This document shows, one piece after another, positions 33,674-44,674 of a stretch of DNA of 64,000 bases (position 1 is the first letter of the stretch; each line of letters opens with the position of its first letter). Position numbers and translations under genes: made by a program. A model generated the notes under the pieces. It searched no databases. It saw nothing but the letters and a program-made list of their open reading frames with translations, and had not been told where the DNA came from. The DNA lies in contig NZ_CP023396.1 in the NCBI RefSeq assembly GCF_008808095.1, forward strand, positions 930,001-994,000, written 5' to 3'. This stretch comes from Pseudoalteromonas ruthenica. GTDB lineage: Bacteria > Pseudomonadota > Gammaproteobacteria > Enterobacterales > Alteromonadaceae.

Positions 33674-35912
33674 TACGCCACTTCCTGATTTAGCCGATGC
33701 TGTTTGCGCCCTTGAAGGGGCGCAAGTGGGTGAGCCGCGACAGCTATTGGGCCATCAATGCATTGACGGCAGCTGGTATGTGATTCTCTACAAGCCCGGT
33801 GCTTTGGCGGTGGAGGTGCAGTTTGCCACTCACACTTGTATTGCCCAGCGCTATTCAGACTCCGAGGTGTTTATCGCGCCAGCGCAGGCGGAATTTGTTC
33901 CGTATCAGCTCCATGTTACTTACCCAGAGGCGGTGGTAGTTCAGGCCGACCCATTTTGCTTACCCTTAGGGCTCAGTGCCGCCGATTTATATTATTTCCG
34001 CCAAGGCACAGAGCAACAGGCGCAGCGTCACCTTGGTGCTCATATGATGACGTTGCAAGGCCACTGTGGCGTGCGTTTTAGCGTGTGGGCTCCTAATGCC
34101 CTCGCGGTGAGCGTGACTGGGGATTTTAACCACTGGGATAGTCGCCAGCACCCCATGGCGCGGGTTGAAGACAGCGGTGTTTGGGCCATTTTTATACCCG
34201 ATGTAGCGCCGGGCCAATGCTACAAATACCATATTCGCACGTTATCGGGTGAGGCCTTACTAAAAGCCGACCCCTATGCATTTGCTACAGAGCTGCCGCC
34301 AAATACCGCCTCGCGCGTCAGTGCTGTTACGTTGCCTAAAGCGCTGGATGAGCAAAGCTATGAGCAACGCGAGCGCCGCAATGCCATCGATGCGGCCATT
34401 AGTATTTATGAGCTGCATATTGGCTCTTGGCGGCGCACCGCCGATAACCAATTTTTAAATTACCGTGAGTTAGCCGCGCAATTAATTCCGTACGTTGAAG
34501 AAATGGGGTTTACCCATATTCAATTAATGCCCGTTAGCGAGTTCCCTTTTGATGGCTCGTGGGGATATCAGAGCACCGGCCTTTTCGCGCCCACCTCGCG
34601 CTTCGGCAGTGGCGATGATTTTGCCTATTTCTGCGCGCAATGCCGCGCTCACAATATTGGTGTGCTAATAGATTGGGTGCCGGGACATTTCCCAGCAGAT
34701 GCTCACGGTTTGGGGCGTTTTGATGGCACGCATTTGTATGAGCATGCCGATCATCGCCAAGGGTATCATCCAGATTGGCATACCTATATTTACAATTATG
34801 AGCGCCAAGAGGTACGTAGCTTTCTCACCTCTAGCGCCAGCTTTTGGTTAGAGCAATACGGGGTAGATGGGTTGCGCGTGGATGCCGTGGCCTCCATGTT
34901 ATACCTTGATTACAGCCGTGAGCATGGGCAGTGGTTGGCCAACCACTTGGGCGGGCGAGAAAACCTCGGTGCTATTGCTTGCCTTCAGCAAATCAACAGT
35001 GTGTGCTATGGGCGAAATCGCGGCATTATGATGGTCGCAGAGGAATCGACCGCGTGGCCTGGAGTCACACAAACCACCGACAGTGGCGGCTTAGGGTTCG
35101 GTTTTAAGTGGAATATGGGCTGGATGAATGACTCATTACGCTACATGCAGTTAGACCCGATTTACCGCCAATACCATCACCACGACATGACCTTTTCCAT
35201 GGTCTATGCCTATAGCGAAAATTACATTTTGCCTTTAAGCCATGATGAAGTCGTTCATGGTAAAGGGTCGTTGCTGAGCAAAATGCCAGGGGATAGTTGG
35301 CAGCAACACGCGAACCTGCGCGCCTATTTAGGTTTTATGTGGGCTCACCCTGGCAAAAAGCTGCTATTTATGGGCGGCGAATTCGCTCAGCAGCGCGAGT
35401 GGGATCATAACCAAGCGTTGGATTGGCACCTGCTTGATGACCCAGCGCACCAAGGCATGCAGCGTTGGGTTAAATGCCTGAATCAGCTTTATCGTTCTTA
35501 CCCGGCTCTGCATGAAAATGACTGTGATGAGCGTGGGTTTCGGTGGTTAGATGGGAATAATAGCCAGCAAAGCATTTACAGCTTTGTACGTATTGCCAGT
35601 AGCCTCCCGCAAGTCGTGCTCGCGGTTGTGAATATGACGCCTCAAGTACATCATGATTTTCGCATTGGTGTGCCTCACGCTGGTAGTTACCGAGTTATCG
35701 CTAATAGCGATGAGAGCCAATACTTCGGCAGTGGCGTTAGGGTGTGCGCTGAGCGACCTGCAAATGAGCAACTATCCCCTTCGGAGCCACTCTATTCAGA
35801 GCCACTCCCATCGGAGCCTCTACCCTGGCATGGGCAAAGTCAGTCTATCAGCATCTGTGTGCCGCCATTGGCTTGTGTTTATCTGTTGTGGGAGGCACCT
35901 GATCATGAGTAA
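33651..35912 (+). CDS. glgB: 1,4-alpha-glucan branching enzyme
   Basis: A 753-aa GH13 enzyme that creates alpha-1,6 branches in glycogen. An N1 domain (about 20-120) is followed by a CBM48/N2 domain (VRFSVWAPNALAVSVTGDFN) and the catalytic barrel: GFTHIQLMPVSEFPFDGSWG, DGLRVDAVASMLYLDYSR (nucleophile Asp), MVAEESTAWPGVTQTTDSGG (acid/base Glu) and LPLSHDEVVHGKGSLL (third Asp). The C-terminal beta domain is slightly extended by a Ser-Glu-Pro-rich repeat (residues about 705-730). AGGAG precedes the ATG. It overlaps malQ at the start and glgX at the end. Confidence 0.96.
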   Translation: MEHVMIDNTPLPDLADAVCALEGAQVGEPRQLLGHQCIDGSWYVILYKPGALAVEVQFATHTCIAQRYSDSEVFIAPAQAEFVPYQLHVTYPEAVVVQADPFCLPLGLSAADLYYFRQGTEQQAQRHLGAHMMTLQGHCGVRFSVWAPNALAVSVTGDFNHWDSRQHPMARVEDSGVWAIFIPDVAPGQCYKYHIRTLSGEALLKADPYAFATELPPNTASRVSAVTLPKALDEQSYEQRERRNAIDAAISIYELHIGSWRRTADNQFLNYRELAAQLIPYVEEMGFTHIQLMPVSEFPFDGSWGYQSTGLFAPTSRFGSGDDFAYFCAQCRAHNIGVLIDWVPGHFPADAHGLGRFDGTHLYEHADHRQGYHPDWHTYIYNYERQEVRSFLTSSASFWLEQYGVDGLRVDAVASMLYLDYSREHGQWLANHLGGRENLGAIACLQQINSVCYGRNRGIMMVAEESTAWPGVTQTTDSGGLGFGFKWNMGWMNDSLRYMQLDPIYRQYHHHDMTFSMVYAYSENYILPLSHDEVVHGKGSLLSKMPGDSWQQHANLRAYLGFMWAHPGKKLLFMGGEFAQQREWDHNQALDWHLLDDPAHQGMQRWVKCLNQLYRSYPALHENDCDERGFRWLDGNNSQQSIYSFVRIASSLPQVVLAVVNMTPQVHHDFRIGVPHAGSYRVIANSDESQYFGSGVRVCAERPANEQLSPSEPLYSEPLPSEPLPWHGQSQSISICVPPLACVYLLWEAPDHE

Positions 35913-37980
35913 ATTTATTACCAAGCCGGGCGTTGGTGCTCCCTTGGGGGCTTATATTGATGACCAAGGGGTTAATTTTTGCTTGTACTCGCGTCATGCC
36001 AGTGCCGTGTACTTGTGTCTGTATGATGCTTCTGGGCACAGTGAAATTGCACGCATAGCCCTACATAAAGGTGAACCCGGGTATTGGCATGTTTATGTCT
36101 CAGGGGCTGCAAAAGGGCAGCTATATGGCTATCGTGTGGATGGTCCTTTTGCTCCTGAACAAGGGCAGTTGTTTAATATTAACAAGTTGCTGCTCGACCC
36201 TTATGCACACTCGCTATTTGGTGATTTTCAACACAGTATTCGCCACCGCGCTATTGATGAGCAAGGTAAGCTATGTCCGTTTGATAATGCTCACTTAATG
36301 CCTAAAGCACAGGTAACTGCGCTGAGCCAGTATAAAGGTAAACGCCCGGAGATTGCCTGGCATGACACTGTTATTTACGAATGTCATGTTAAGGGATGGT
36401 CGCAGCGCCACCCCGATATTGAGAACGTCCAACGCGGGTGTTTTGCAGCCTTGGCAACGCCGCAATTCATTGAGCATATCAAGGCGCTAGGTGTGACCAG
36501 CATTGAGCTTATGCCCGTGCAGCAGTTCATTAGTGAAGCGTTTTTACAGCCACTCGGATTGAGTAATTATTGGGGCTATAACACCCTGATCTTTTTCACT
36601 CCGCATAGTGATTATTTGGTTAGCGGCGATGTGCACGAATTTCAAGCCATGGTCGCGGAGTTACATCAACACAATATCGAAGTGCTGATTGATGTGGTTT
36701 ACAACCACAGCTGTGAAGGCGAAGCGCTTGGCCCTTGTTGCCACCTAAGGGGCATCGATAATCGCAGTTATTATCGCCTTGATGAGCAAGGTCATTACAT
36801 TAACGACACTGGCTGCGGTAACACCTTAGATTTAACCCAACAGGGTGCGTTGCGCTTGGTCATGGACAGCTTACGGCATTGGTATCAGGTATATGGGGTC
36901 GATGGCTTTCGCTTTGACTTGGCCAGTATTTTAGGCCGAGAGCGCCATGGTTTTAGCCCTGAACATGTCTTTTTTCAATGCCTTGCACAAGACCCGGTAT
37001 TACAACACGCGAAACTGATTGCCGAGCCTTGGGATATTGGCCCCGGAGGTTACCAGCTTGGCGCTTTTCCTGCTCCATGGCGACAGTGGAATGACCAATA
37101 TCGCGATGTTGTCAGGCGGTTTTGGCGCGGCGATAGCGATTTACTGGGCGTGTTAGCCAAGCGCTTGCATGGCTCTGCCGACATTTTTAGCGCCACCGGC
37201 ATGGTGCCAAGCTACAGCATTAATTTTATCACCAGTCATGATGGCTATACCTTGGCCGACCTGGTCAGCTACGAACAAAAGCATAATCACGCCAACGGAG
37301 AGCACAATCAAGACGGCCATAATGCCAACTACAGCTGTAATTATGGTGTGGAAGGGCACAGCGACGATGCCCACATTAAGTTACTGCGTTTGCGAGCACA
37401 AAAAAACTTACTGCTCACCTTATTACTTTCCAAAGGCGTACCCATGCTCAGCGCCGGCTCGGAAATGGGGCACTCGCAAGGGGGCAACAATAATGCATAT
37501 TGCCAAGATAACGCCATTAATTGGCTTAGTTGGCACGATGTCTCTCGCCACCATCCGTTAGCACTGTTTATCAGCGATGTGCAAAGGCTGCGTCGTGAAT
37601 TCGCCATTTTTACGCACCCGGAGTACATCCATGACAACGACCCGCGCTTTGTGATTGCTTGGTATCGCCCTGACGGGCGGCCGATGAGCAATGACGATTG
37701 GCATGACCCCTCGCTGCATACCTTGGTGTATTACAGTATCGATACCCAGGCCCATCACTATTTATGTGTGGTACTGCATCGCGGCGGGCGCGAGCAAGCG
37801 TTGCGCTTAGTGAGCCCAGATAATACGCCACTGCAATGGCACCTGCGTTTGAGTACGGATGAACACAGTGTGCCTGCAACGCAGGGCATTGCTGTGGTTC
37901 AAGAAATAACCTTAACTCCCTGTAGTGGTTGGGTGTTTAGTAACGTTGAAAACAAACACAATACAAGGCAAACACTATGA
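35905..37980 (+). CDS. glgX: Glycogen debranching enzyme (isoamylase type)
   Basis: A 691-aa GH13 enzyme that removes the short limit branches left by glycogen phosphorylase. The start at 35905 has GGGAGG 9 nt upstream; a frame open back to 35653 is just glgB read in another phase. CBM48 at the N-terminus (GVNFCLYSRHASAVYLCLYD) precedes the barrel with VLIDVVYNHSCEGEALGP, VDGFRFDLASILGRE (nucleophile Asp), LIAEPWDIGPGGYQLGAFP (Glu) and NFITSHDGYTLADLVSY (third Asp). It shares 8 bp with glgB and 4 bp (ATGA) with glgP. Confidence 0.95.
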   Translation: MSKFITKPGVGAPLGAYIDDQGVNFCLYSRHASAVYLCLYDASGHSEIARIALHKGEPGYWHVYVSGAAKGQLYGYRVDGPFAPEQGQLFNINKLLLDPYAHSLFGDFQHSIRHRAIDEQGKLCPFDNAHLMPKAQVTALSQYKGKRPEIAWHDTVIYECHVKGWSQRHPDIENVQRGCFAALATPQFIEHIKALGVTSIELMPVQQFISEAFLQPLGLSNYWGYNTLIFFTPHSDYLVSGDVHEFQAMVAELHQHNIEVLIDVVYNHSCEGEALGPCCHLRGIDNRSYYRLDEQGHYINDTGCGNTLDLTQQGALRLVMDSLRHWYQVYGVDGFRFDLASILGRERHGFSPEHVFFQCLAQDPVLQHAKLIAEPWDIGPGGYQLGAFPAPWRQWNDQYRDVVRRFWRGDSDLLGVLAKRLHGSADIFSATGMVPSYSINFITSHDGYTLADLVSYEQKHNHANGEHNQDGHNANYSCNYGVEGHSDDAHIKLLRLRAQKNLLLTLLLSKGVPMLSAGSEMGHSQGGNNNAYCQDNAINWLSWHDVSRHHPLALFISDVQRLRREFAIFTHPEYIHDNDPRFVIAWYRPDGRPMSNDDWHDPSLHTLVYYSIDTQAHHYLCVVLHRGGREQALRLVSPDNTPLQWHLRLSTDEHSVPATQGIAVVQEITLTPCSGWVFSNVENKHNTRQTL

Positions 37981-40472
37981 CTACGTCTGGCACTGTATGC
38001 CACCCTGTGGATTGGCAGGATGCGCCGCTACTTGATAGCGAAACGTTGGCCGATGATTTGGCTCGTCATTTTCACTATACCCTCGGGCGCGACAAAGTGG
38101 GCGAATCGCAGCATTATTTGTATCAAGCACTGGCGCTGACAATACGTGATAGGTTGGTGGCGCGCATGCGACAAACCCGTAATGTCACCACCTCAGTGCC
38201 AACACGAAGAGTTGCCTACCTGTCGTTAGAGTTTCTCATCGGACGTAGCTTAAATAACGCTATTTTAAACCTAGATATGGCTGCTGAGGTGAGCGCCGCA
38301 CTAGCCAATTACTGCGCTGAGCTCGAACATATAGCCAGCGCTGAGCACGACGCTGGTTTAGGAAATGGTGGTTTAGGGCGTTTGGCTGCGTGCTTCTTAG
38401 ATAGCTGTGCGACCATGGCCTTGCCGGTCACAGGTTATGGTATTCGTTATGAATACGGCATGTTTAATCAACGCATTGATAATGGTCATCAAATAGAGCA
38501 GCCCGATCATTGGCTGCGTGAAGGCCATCCGTGGGAATTTCCAGCACCGGATAAAACCGTGCGGGTGAAGTTTTTTGGTCATGTCGATATTTATCGAGAC
38601 CATCAAGGCCGCGAACACCGCCAATGGCTGGACACCCAAGATGTGTTAGCTGTGCCTTATGATGTGCCCGTGCCAGGATATGGTAATGATATCGTCAATA
38701 CCTTACGGCTATTTAAAAGTGAGGCCACCGATGAGTTTGACCTTGGTGAGTTCAATGCTGGTGGCTATGCCGAGGCTGTGGCGCAAAAAAACCTCGCCGA
38801 GCAAATTTCCATGGTGCTGTATCCCAATGACAGCAGTGAAAATGGCAAAGAGCTGCGCCTGCGCCAACAATATTTTCTCTGTAGTGCCGCACTGCAAGAC
38901 CGGCTCAACCAATGGATAGCAATCAAAGGCGCACAGTTTACAGATTTTGCCGATTATCATGTATTTCAACTCAACGATACGCATCCCAGTATTGCCGTAG
39001 CTGAATTAATGCGCCTGCTTATCGACGAACACTGCTTGAGTTGGGACGATGCTTGGCAGATAACCACTCGTACCATGGCCTACACCAACCACACCTTGCT
39101 ACCCGAAGCGCTGGAAAAATGGTCTGTGGCTTTAATGCAACGGCTACTGCCGCGTTTGATGCAAATTATCTATGAAATTAACGCGCGGTTCTTAATCTTA
39201 GTCGCTAAACAGTGGCCCGGGTGTGCACAAAAACAGCGTGCTTTGTCGCTTATTGAAGAGGGGGAAAATCCCCAGGTACGAATGGCTTATTTAGCCATCG
39301 TTGGCAGTTATTCCGTCAATGGGGTGGCGGCGCTGCATAGCCGCTTACTAAAAGAGCAGTTGTTTGCAGATTTTTATGCGCTGTGGCCACAGAAGTTTAA
39401 TAACAAGACCAATGGGGTCACGCCTAGGCGTTGGCTATCTCATTGTAACCCCGAGTTGGCACAATTGATCACCGCCAAAATAGGCGATGATTGGGTAAAA
39501 GATTTCGCGCATATTAACCGTATTCGCCGTTACTACGATGATGATAGCTTTATTGCCGCGTGGCAAAAGGTAAAACAAGCCAACAAAGCGCGGCTGTGCG
39601 AGTTGGTGCAACAGCGCTGCGCCGTGCAATTTGACTCGACCATGCTGTTTGATGTGCAGGTCAAGCGCATTCATGAATATAAACGCCAGTTGCTCAATAT
39701 TTTGCATGTGATTCATTTATACCGGCGCATTTGTGATGGCGATACGCAAGGCATGGTGCCCCGTTGTGTGCTGATCGGGGGCAAAGCGGCCCCCGGTTAC
39801 GATATGGCTAAGCGCATTATTAAGTTGATATGTAATGTTGCCAACACCATTAACGATGACCCCCGTGCGAAGGCATGGTTAAGGGTAGCGTTTTTACCGA
39901 ATTACAATGTCACAGCGATGGAAACAATTTGCCCTGGAGCGGATTTATCAGAGCAAATATCCACGGCGGGTAAGGAAGCGTCAGGCACCGGCAATATGAA
40001 GTTTATGATGAATGGCGCACTGACCATAGGCACCCTAGATGGCGCCAATGTGGAAATGCTTGAAGCACTCGGTGGCGAGCACTTTTTTACTTTTGGCGCC
40101 AAGATTGAGCAAATCGACGATATCCGCAGGCACTATAGCGCACGCGCTATTATTGATAACGACCCGCAGCTGCAAAAAGTAATCGCCTTGCTACAAAGCG
40201 GTCATTTTAATTTGTGTGAGCCGAATATTTTCGCTCCCATTATTAACCTCCTTTATGACGATAGCGACCCTTGGCTTACCTGTTATGACTTTGCCAGTTA
40301 CTGCCAAGCTCAACAAGCTGTCAGCGAAGCTTATCAAGACCCTAAACACTGGACTCAAATGAGTATTTTAAATACCGCTGCTTCTGGTCAGTTTTCCAGT
40401 GATCGCACTATTGCCCAATACAGTGAAGACATATGGCAGTTACAGGCCATGCCAACGCGCCAAGGAGAATAA
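37977..40472 (+). CDS. glgP: Glycogen phosphorylase
   Basis: An 831-aa GT35 enzyme that phosphorolyses outer chains of glycogen to glucose-1-phosphate. Signatures are [20 protein letters not shown], the glycine-rich loop [38 protein letters not shown], and the pyridoxal-phosphate region [20 protein letters not shown] with its Schiff-base Lys. Length is normal for bacterial GlgP/MalP (about 800-830). It starts within glgX (ATGA overlap) and is 2 bp before glgC. Having phosphorylase between debranching enzyme and pyrophosphorylase puts breakdown and synthesis under one transcript. Confidence 0.96.
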   Translation: MTTSGTVCHPVDWQDAPLLDSETLADDLARHFHYTLGRDKVGESQHYLYQALALTIRDRLVARMRQTRNVTTSVPTRRVAYLSLEFLIGRSLNNAILNLDMAAEVSAALANYCAELEHIASAEHDAGLGNGGLGRLAACFLDSCATMALPVTGYGIRYEYGMFNQRIDNGHQIEQPDHWLREGHPWEFPAPDKTVRVKFFGHVDIYRDHQGREHRQWLDTQDVLAVPYDVPVPGYGNDIVNTLRLFKSEATDEFDLGEFNAGGYAEAVAQKNLAEQISMVLYPNDSSENGKELRLRQQYFLCSAALQDRLNQWIAIKGAQFTDFADYHVFQLNDTHPSIAVAELMRLLIDEHCLSWDDAWQITTRTMAYTNHTLLPEALEKWSVALMQRLLPRLMQIIYEINARFLILVAKQWPGCAQKQRALSLIEEGENPQVRMAYLAIVGSYSVNGVAALHSRLLKEQLFADFYALWPQKFNNKTNGVTPRRWLSHCNPELAQLITAKIGDDWVKDFAHINRIRRYYDDDSFIAAWQKVKQANKARLCELVQQRCAVQFDSTMLFDVQVKRIHEYKRQLLNILHVIHLYRRICDGDTQGMVPRCVLIGGKAAPGYDMAKRIIKLICNVANTINDDPRAKAWLRVAFLPNYNVTAMETICPGADLSEQISTAGKEASGTGNMKFMMNGALTIGTLDGANVEMLEALGGEHFFTFGAKIEQIDDIRRHYSARAIIDNDPQLQKVIALLQSGHFNLCEPNIFAPIINLLYDDSDPWLTCYDFASYCQAQQAVSEAYQDPKHWTQMSILNTAASGQFSSDRTIAQYSEDIWQLQAMPTRQGE

Positions 40473-40474
40473 CG

Positions 40475-41767
40475 ATGCCAAGTTATGCAAATCGATACAT
40501 TAGTACTTTAACCCGTGATACTTACGCCTTGATCCTCGCCGGAGGCAGAGGATCGCGGTTACATGAGCTGACCAACTGGCGCGCCAAGCCGGCCGTGTAT
40601 TTTGGGGGTAAACATCGCATCATCGATTTTCCGCTTTCGAACTGCATCAATTCGGGGATACGTAGGGTCGGGGTGGCGACTCAATATAAGTCGCACTCGT
40701 TAATTCGTCATGTACATCGCGCCTGGGGACACTTTAAAAAAGAGCTCGGTGAGTCAGTAGAGATTTTACCCGCGTCACAGCGCTACGGCGATGAGTGGTA
40801 TTGCGGCACTGCCGATGCGGTATTTCAGAATATGGACATCATTCGTCATGAGCTACCCCGTTATGTCATGATTTTATCAGGCGATCATGTTTACCGTATG
40901 GACTACGGGGCGTTACTGGCAAAACATGTAGAAACGGGCGCCGATATGACGGTGTGCTGTATTGAAGTCGACACCGAAGAGGCTGCCAACACCTTTGGCG
41001 TTATGACCGTCGACGAACAAAACCGTATTCGCCGCTTTGATGAAAAGCCAGCTGTGCCGAATGAAATTCCAGCAAAGCCGGGTCGGTGCTTAGCTTCGAT
41101 GGGCAACTACGTGTTTAACACTGAATTTTTATTTGAGCAATTGCAAAAAGATGCGCAAAACAGCTGCTCGGGGCGAGATTTTGGTCACGATATCATCCCG
41201 GCAATCATCGACAATCACCAGGTATATGCCTTCCCATTTACCGATCCGAGCATGTCTGGGCAGCCCTATTGGCGTGATGTTGGCACCTTAGATTCGTTTT
41301 GGGAAGCGAATATGGAGTTGGTTGAACCGCAGCCGAAATTGGATTTGTACGACCCCACTTGGCCCATTTGGACCTATCAAGAGCAATTACCGCCAGCGAA
41401 GTTTATTTTTGATGACGATGAACGCCGGGGGATGGCGGTGGATTCAACGGTTTCCGGTGGCTGTATTATTTCCGGCTCGCAAGTGCGCAAGTCGCTATTA
41501 TTTTCTAATGTGCACGTGCACTCATTTTGTCAAATTGAGCAAGCGGTGGTGCTCCCCGGTGTGGTCGTTCATCGCGGTTGCCATATTAAGCGAGCGATCA
41601 TTGACCGGGGCTGTGAAATACCAGAAGGACTGACTATTGGCTTAGATCATGAGGAAGATATTGAACACGGCTTTCGCGTATCCAAAAATGGCATTGTGTT
41701 GGTAACGCGCGATATGTTGGCGGCGCTTGCGCAAAAAACCGATGCCCAGAGTCAGCAGCGAGCGTAA
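40475..41767 (+). CDS. glgC: Glucose-1-phosphate adenylyltransferase
   Basis: A 430-aa ADP-glucose pyrophosphorylase; it makes ADP-glucose from glucose-1-phosphate and ATP, the committed step of bacterial glycogen synthesis. Motifs are [20 protein letters not shown] near residue 16, [58 protein letters not shown] and the substrate loop [20 protein letters not shown]. The C-terminal left-handed beta helix (about 320-410) is present. AAGGAG lies 8 nt before the ATG, which favours this start over one 42 nt upstream inside glgP. Confidence 0.96.
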   Translation: MPSYANRYISTLTRDTYALILAGGRGSRLHELTNWRAKPAVYFGGKHRIIDFPLSNCINSGIRRVGVATQYKSHSLIRHVHRAWGHFKKELGESVEILPASQRYGDEWYCGTADAVFQNMDIIRHELPRYVMILSGDHVYRMDYGALLAKHVETGADMTVCCIEVDTEEAANTFGVMTVDEQNRIRRFDEKPAVPNEIPAKPGRCLASMGNYVFNTEFLFEQLQKDAQNSCSGRDFGHDIIPAIIDNHQVYAFPFTDPSMSGQPYWRDVGTLDSFWEANMELVEPQPKLDLYDPTWPIWTYQEQLPPAKFIFDDDERRGMAVDSTVSGGCIISGSQVRKSLLFSNVHVHSFCQIEQAVVLPGVVVHRGCHIKRAIIDRGCEIPEGLTIGLDHEEDIEHGFRVSKNGIVLVTRDMLAALAQKTDAQSQQRA

Positions 41768-41769
41768 TA

Positions 41770-43287
41770 ATGAAGTCAGTGTTATTTGTTTGTGCTGAGA
41801 GTAGCGCCATTGTCGGTGCGAAAGTGGGTGGGGTGGCTGATGTGGTGGGCAATGTGTCAAAAGCCTTGGCCGAGCAAGGTACCCGAGTCGATGTCATTTT
41901 GCCGCATTACCAATGCATGGAGCTCATTGAGGCGCAGCCCTGTGCCGAGGTGCAGGTTCACTTTGCTCACCAACGGCTTAATATACAGCTTTTATTGGTA
42001 AGCAAACGCGATGGAGTCAGTCACTATGTGTTATCGCATCCGTGGCTGTGCAGTGAACATGTTTATCATCACGATGAAGATGGCCGGCCCTTTGCCGCTG
42101 ACGCCAGTAAGTTTGCCTTATTTTGCTTGGCGGTGGCGCAGGCGATAGAGCAAGGTGTACTAGCGGCTGATGTGTTGCATTTACATGATTGGCACAGTGC
42201 CACGTTGGCAGTGCTTCGTGCTTATGGCAAAGATTTGCAAAGACTAAAAGCCACGCACACGGTATACACCATTCACAACTTAGCATTGCAAGGTGTGAGG
42301 CCGTTTGCCCACGACCCGTCGGCGCTCGAATCGTGGTTTCCATGGTTAAGTTACGATGGCCAGCGTATTTGCGATCCGCGCTATCCCCATTGCTATAATC
42401 CAATGCGCGCTGCCATTGAACTATGTGACAAAGTGCACGTGGTCTCACCCCAGTATATGCAAGAGGTTCAGCGTCCAAGCAATATGGAGCATGGTTTTAT
42501 CGGTGGAGAAGGGTTGGAAAATCAGTTGGTTGCCGCACAACAGCAAAATCGTTTGTTGGGCATCCTCAATGGCTGTGACTACCAAAGCGAGTCGGTAAAT
42601 TACACTCAAAAACGGTTATGGCAGCTCGCAGAGCAGGCTGTATTACAATGGATGGGCAAGGCCAACCAATTAAGCGCGAGTCATTACATCGCCCATGTTC
42701 GCCTGCAACAATGGCGTGCCAACGAGGTCACACCCTGGCTATGCTCGGTAGGGCGGATCAGCCCGCAAAAAGTCGCGCTATTGCTTGATGATGATACGCT
42801 GGGTGAACTGTTGCGATGTTTAGCTGAGCAAGGCAAGCACTTTATGATGCTGGGCTCTGGCGATCCGGCGCTTGAAGCGTTGCTAACACAGGCGATGGCC
42901 GAGCATGACAACTTCTTGTTTTTACGTGGCTTCGCCCTAGAGTTGGGTGATGCGATGTACCAGCTTGGGTCATTATTTTGTATGCCCAGCTCATTTGAAC
43001 CATGTGGCATCAGTCAGCTTTTAGCGATGCGCGAGGGCACGCCCTGCTTAGTACATCAAGTGGGCGGCCTTAAAGACACCATTGCCGAAGGCGTCAATGG
43101 TTTCACCTTCACGGGCAATAGCCCAAAACAGCAAAGTCAGCAGCTACTCACTGCCTTGCAGCGTGCTCTTGCTATTTACCATAACGAGCCAGCGCAGTGG
43201 CAGACATTGTGCACGCAAGCCAAAAACACGCGCTTTGACTGGCACCAAGTCGCCGTCAGTTACCTTGAGCAGTTGTACACCCATTAG
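41770..43287 (+). CDS. glgA: Glycogen synthase (ADP-glucose)
   Basis: A 505-aa GT5 enzyme that elongates alpha-1,4-glucan from ADP-glucose. The N-terminal nucleotide and acceptor motif is GAKVGGVADVVGNVSKALAE; the family more often has KxGGLADV, here with Val. HLHDWHSATLAVLRAYGK near residue 140, TVYTIHNLALQGVRPFAHDP, and the C-terminal SSFEPCGISQLLAMREGTPC with the conserved Glu are all present. The middle (about 265-300, IVNGCDY-like ILNGCDYQSESVNYTQKRLW) is normal. It is the last gene of the operon and ends 39 bp from a convergent GGDEF gene with no obvious terminator between them. Confidence 0.95.
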   Translation: MKSVLFVCAESSAIVGAKVGGVADVVGNVSKALAEQGTRVDVILPHYQCMELIEAQPCAEVQVHFAHQRLNIQLLLVSKRDGVSHYVLSHPWLCSEHVYHHDEDGRPFAADASKFALFCLAVAQAIEQGVLAADVLHLHDWHSATLAVLRAYGKDLQRLKATHTVYTIHNLALQGVRPFAHDPSALESWFPWLSYDGQRICDPRYPHCYNPMRAAIELCDKVHVVSPQYMQEVQRPSNMEHGFIGGEGLENQLVAAQQQNRLLGILNGCDYQSESVNYTQKRLWQLAEQAVLQWMGKANQLSASHYIAHVRLQQWRANEVTPWLCSVGRISPQKVALLLDDDTLGELLRCLAEQGKHFMMLGSGDPALEALLTQAMAEHDNFLFLRGFALELGDAMYQLGSLFCMPSSFEPCGISQLLAMREGTPCLVHQVGGLKDTIAEGVNGFTFTGNSPKQQSQQLLTALQRALAIYHNEPAQWQTLCTQAKNTRFDWHQVAVSYLEQLYTH

Positions 43288-43326
43288 TTGCGGCGCAAAC
43301 GACTCAGCGACACCTTGGGGAGCGGC

Positions 43327-44361
43327 CTAAAACAGGTCGATATCCCCTTCATCCTGATTAGCATTGTCCGGTGAAATTGCACCGGATTTCACAAGATCAT
43401 CAAAAAAGTGCAGCTGATCACGGCCATTATTTTTTGCATAATAAAGTGCTTTGTCGGCGTTCTCTAATACGCTGATGGGGAAGTCATAAGGGCTGATACG
43501 AGCCATCCCCACACTGACTGTCAGCGTTTTTACAAAGGGGAAGTGGGTGTTGCGCACATGGTCCATAAACGCCTGCATTTTTTCATTGATATCTTCTTGT
43601 TTGCAAGGCTCAAAAATAAGTACAAATTCTTCGCCGCCGAAGCGAAACATTAAATCTGAAGCGCGGAAGAAGCCGCGCATCTGCTGCGCCAAGATAAGCA
43701 ATACCTCATCACCACAGACATGACCATAGTTATCATTAACTTGTTTGAAGTGGTCGATATCCACCATTGCTAACCACGAGTAACTCTCGGGTTGGCGCTT
43801 GCGGTTATTATTCTCTTGGTTGTGGGCTTTTTGGTTCCTCACTTGCTTTTCTAGCAGGCGTTTAAATTTACGCTCAAAGGTTTGCCGATTTAATAATCCG
43901 GTCAGCTTGTCGCGCTCATTCTCATGTAAAATGGTTAGGTAATTTTCGTAAATGCGGCAAAAGGCGTTCAGTAACACTTGTTGTGATGAGCTCAAGTGAT
44001 TACTGACCACCTTGATGGCGACCACAGGTTTATCAAAAATCGAAATGGGCAGCCAGCGATGCTCAATGCCATTGTTGTTCTGTACGGTAATGATACAAGC
44101 GGATTGTAAACACGAGAGAAGTTCAGATTCAGGGGATTCTACAATGTGTGTGTCGTGCCATTGATATTGACCGGCATTCTCATGGTGTAGCACCAGGCTA
44201 CACTCTATGACCTTGCGGCCAAAGTCCTGTAAGTCCTTATAAACTGCTATCTCTTGGCACTGTATGAACTCTTGTAGGGTGGTGACTAGGCTGTATTCGA
44301 GGGAGTTTACATCTCTGGTTTTAGTAATTTTGATAACCGAGTTTAATAATTCTTCTTGCAT
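43327..44361 (-). CDS. Diguanylate cyclase (GGDEF)
   Basis: A 344-aa GGDEF protein that should make cyclic di-GMP from two GTP. The first 160 residues form a GAF-like sensory region without membrane helices (LEYSLVTTLQEFIQCQEIAV, then PISIFDKPVVAIKVVSNHLS). The cyclase domain starts at ERDKLTGLLNRQTFERKF; WLAMVDIDHFKQVNDNYGHV gives the GTP-site Asp and Asn, and FRFGGEEFVLIFE is the signature. RASD five residues before GGEEF is the allosteric inhibitory I-site, so product inhibition is expected. The sensed signal is unknown. Confidence 0.92.
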   Translation of the reverse strand: MQEELLNSVIKITKTRDVNSLEYSLVTTLQEFIQCQEIAVYKDLQDFGRKVIECSLVLHHENAGQYQWHDTHIVESPESELLSCLQSACIITVQNNNGIEHRWLPISIFDKPVVAIKVVSNHLSSSQQVLLNAFCRIYENYLTILHENERDKLTGLLNRQTFERKFKRLLEKQVRNQKAHNQENNNRKRQPESYSWLAMVDIDHFKQVNDNYGHVCGDEVLLILAQQMRGFFRASDLMFRFGGEEFVLIFEPCKQEDINEKMQAFMDHVRNTHFPFVKTLTVSVGMARISPYDFPISVLENADKALYYAKNNGRDQLHFFDDLVKSGAISPDNANQDEGDIDLF

Positions 44362-44674
44362 GATTCGGTAGGCCCTATAAATTTACCACATAATGCGACC
44401 TACGTGGTCGCTAGCCCTGAGTATAGTCAATATATAAAAACCGGGACGTCCATTTCCGTCATTGTCATATTTTCTTCTCTTTATTGTTCCGACCCATACG
44501 CTTGGCATCTTGCAGCTCGGCTCGCAGCGAGCAATGGCCTAACACGTTGCTTGTAATCAAAAAAGGGAATTTGAATCTAACGATATAACCACAACGAATA
44601 TAAAATATATTGTATACATTATTAACTAAATGTTAACTTTGCCGCGAGTTCAATCAACCCAGAAAAGGTACATT
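44362..44674. other. Intergenic region between GGDEF and collagenase
   Basis: A 313-bp gap between divergent genes, AT-rich towards the collagenase (TATAAAATATATTGTATACA around 44600). It should hold both promoters, but I cannot fix hexamers confidently. No RNA gene or convincing ORF is seen. Confidence 0.35.

Noticed and set aside
35653..35904. In-frame 84-codon N-terminal extension of glgX inside glgB
   Set aside because: It is glgB read in another frame; the ATG at 35905 has a strong ribosome site and aligns with the GlgX family start.
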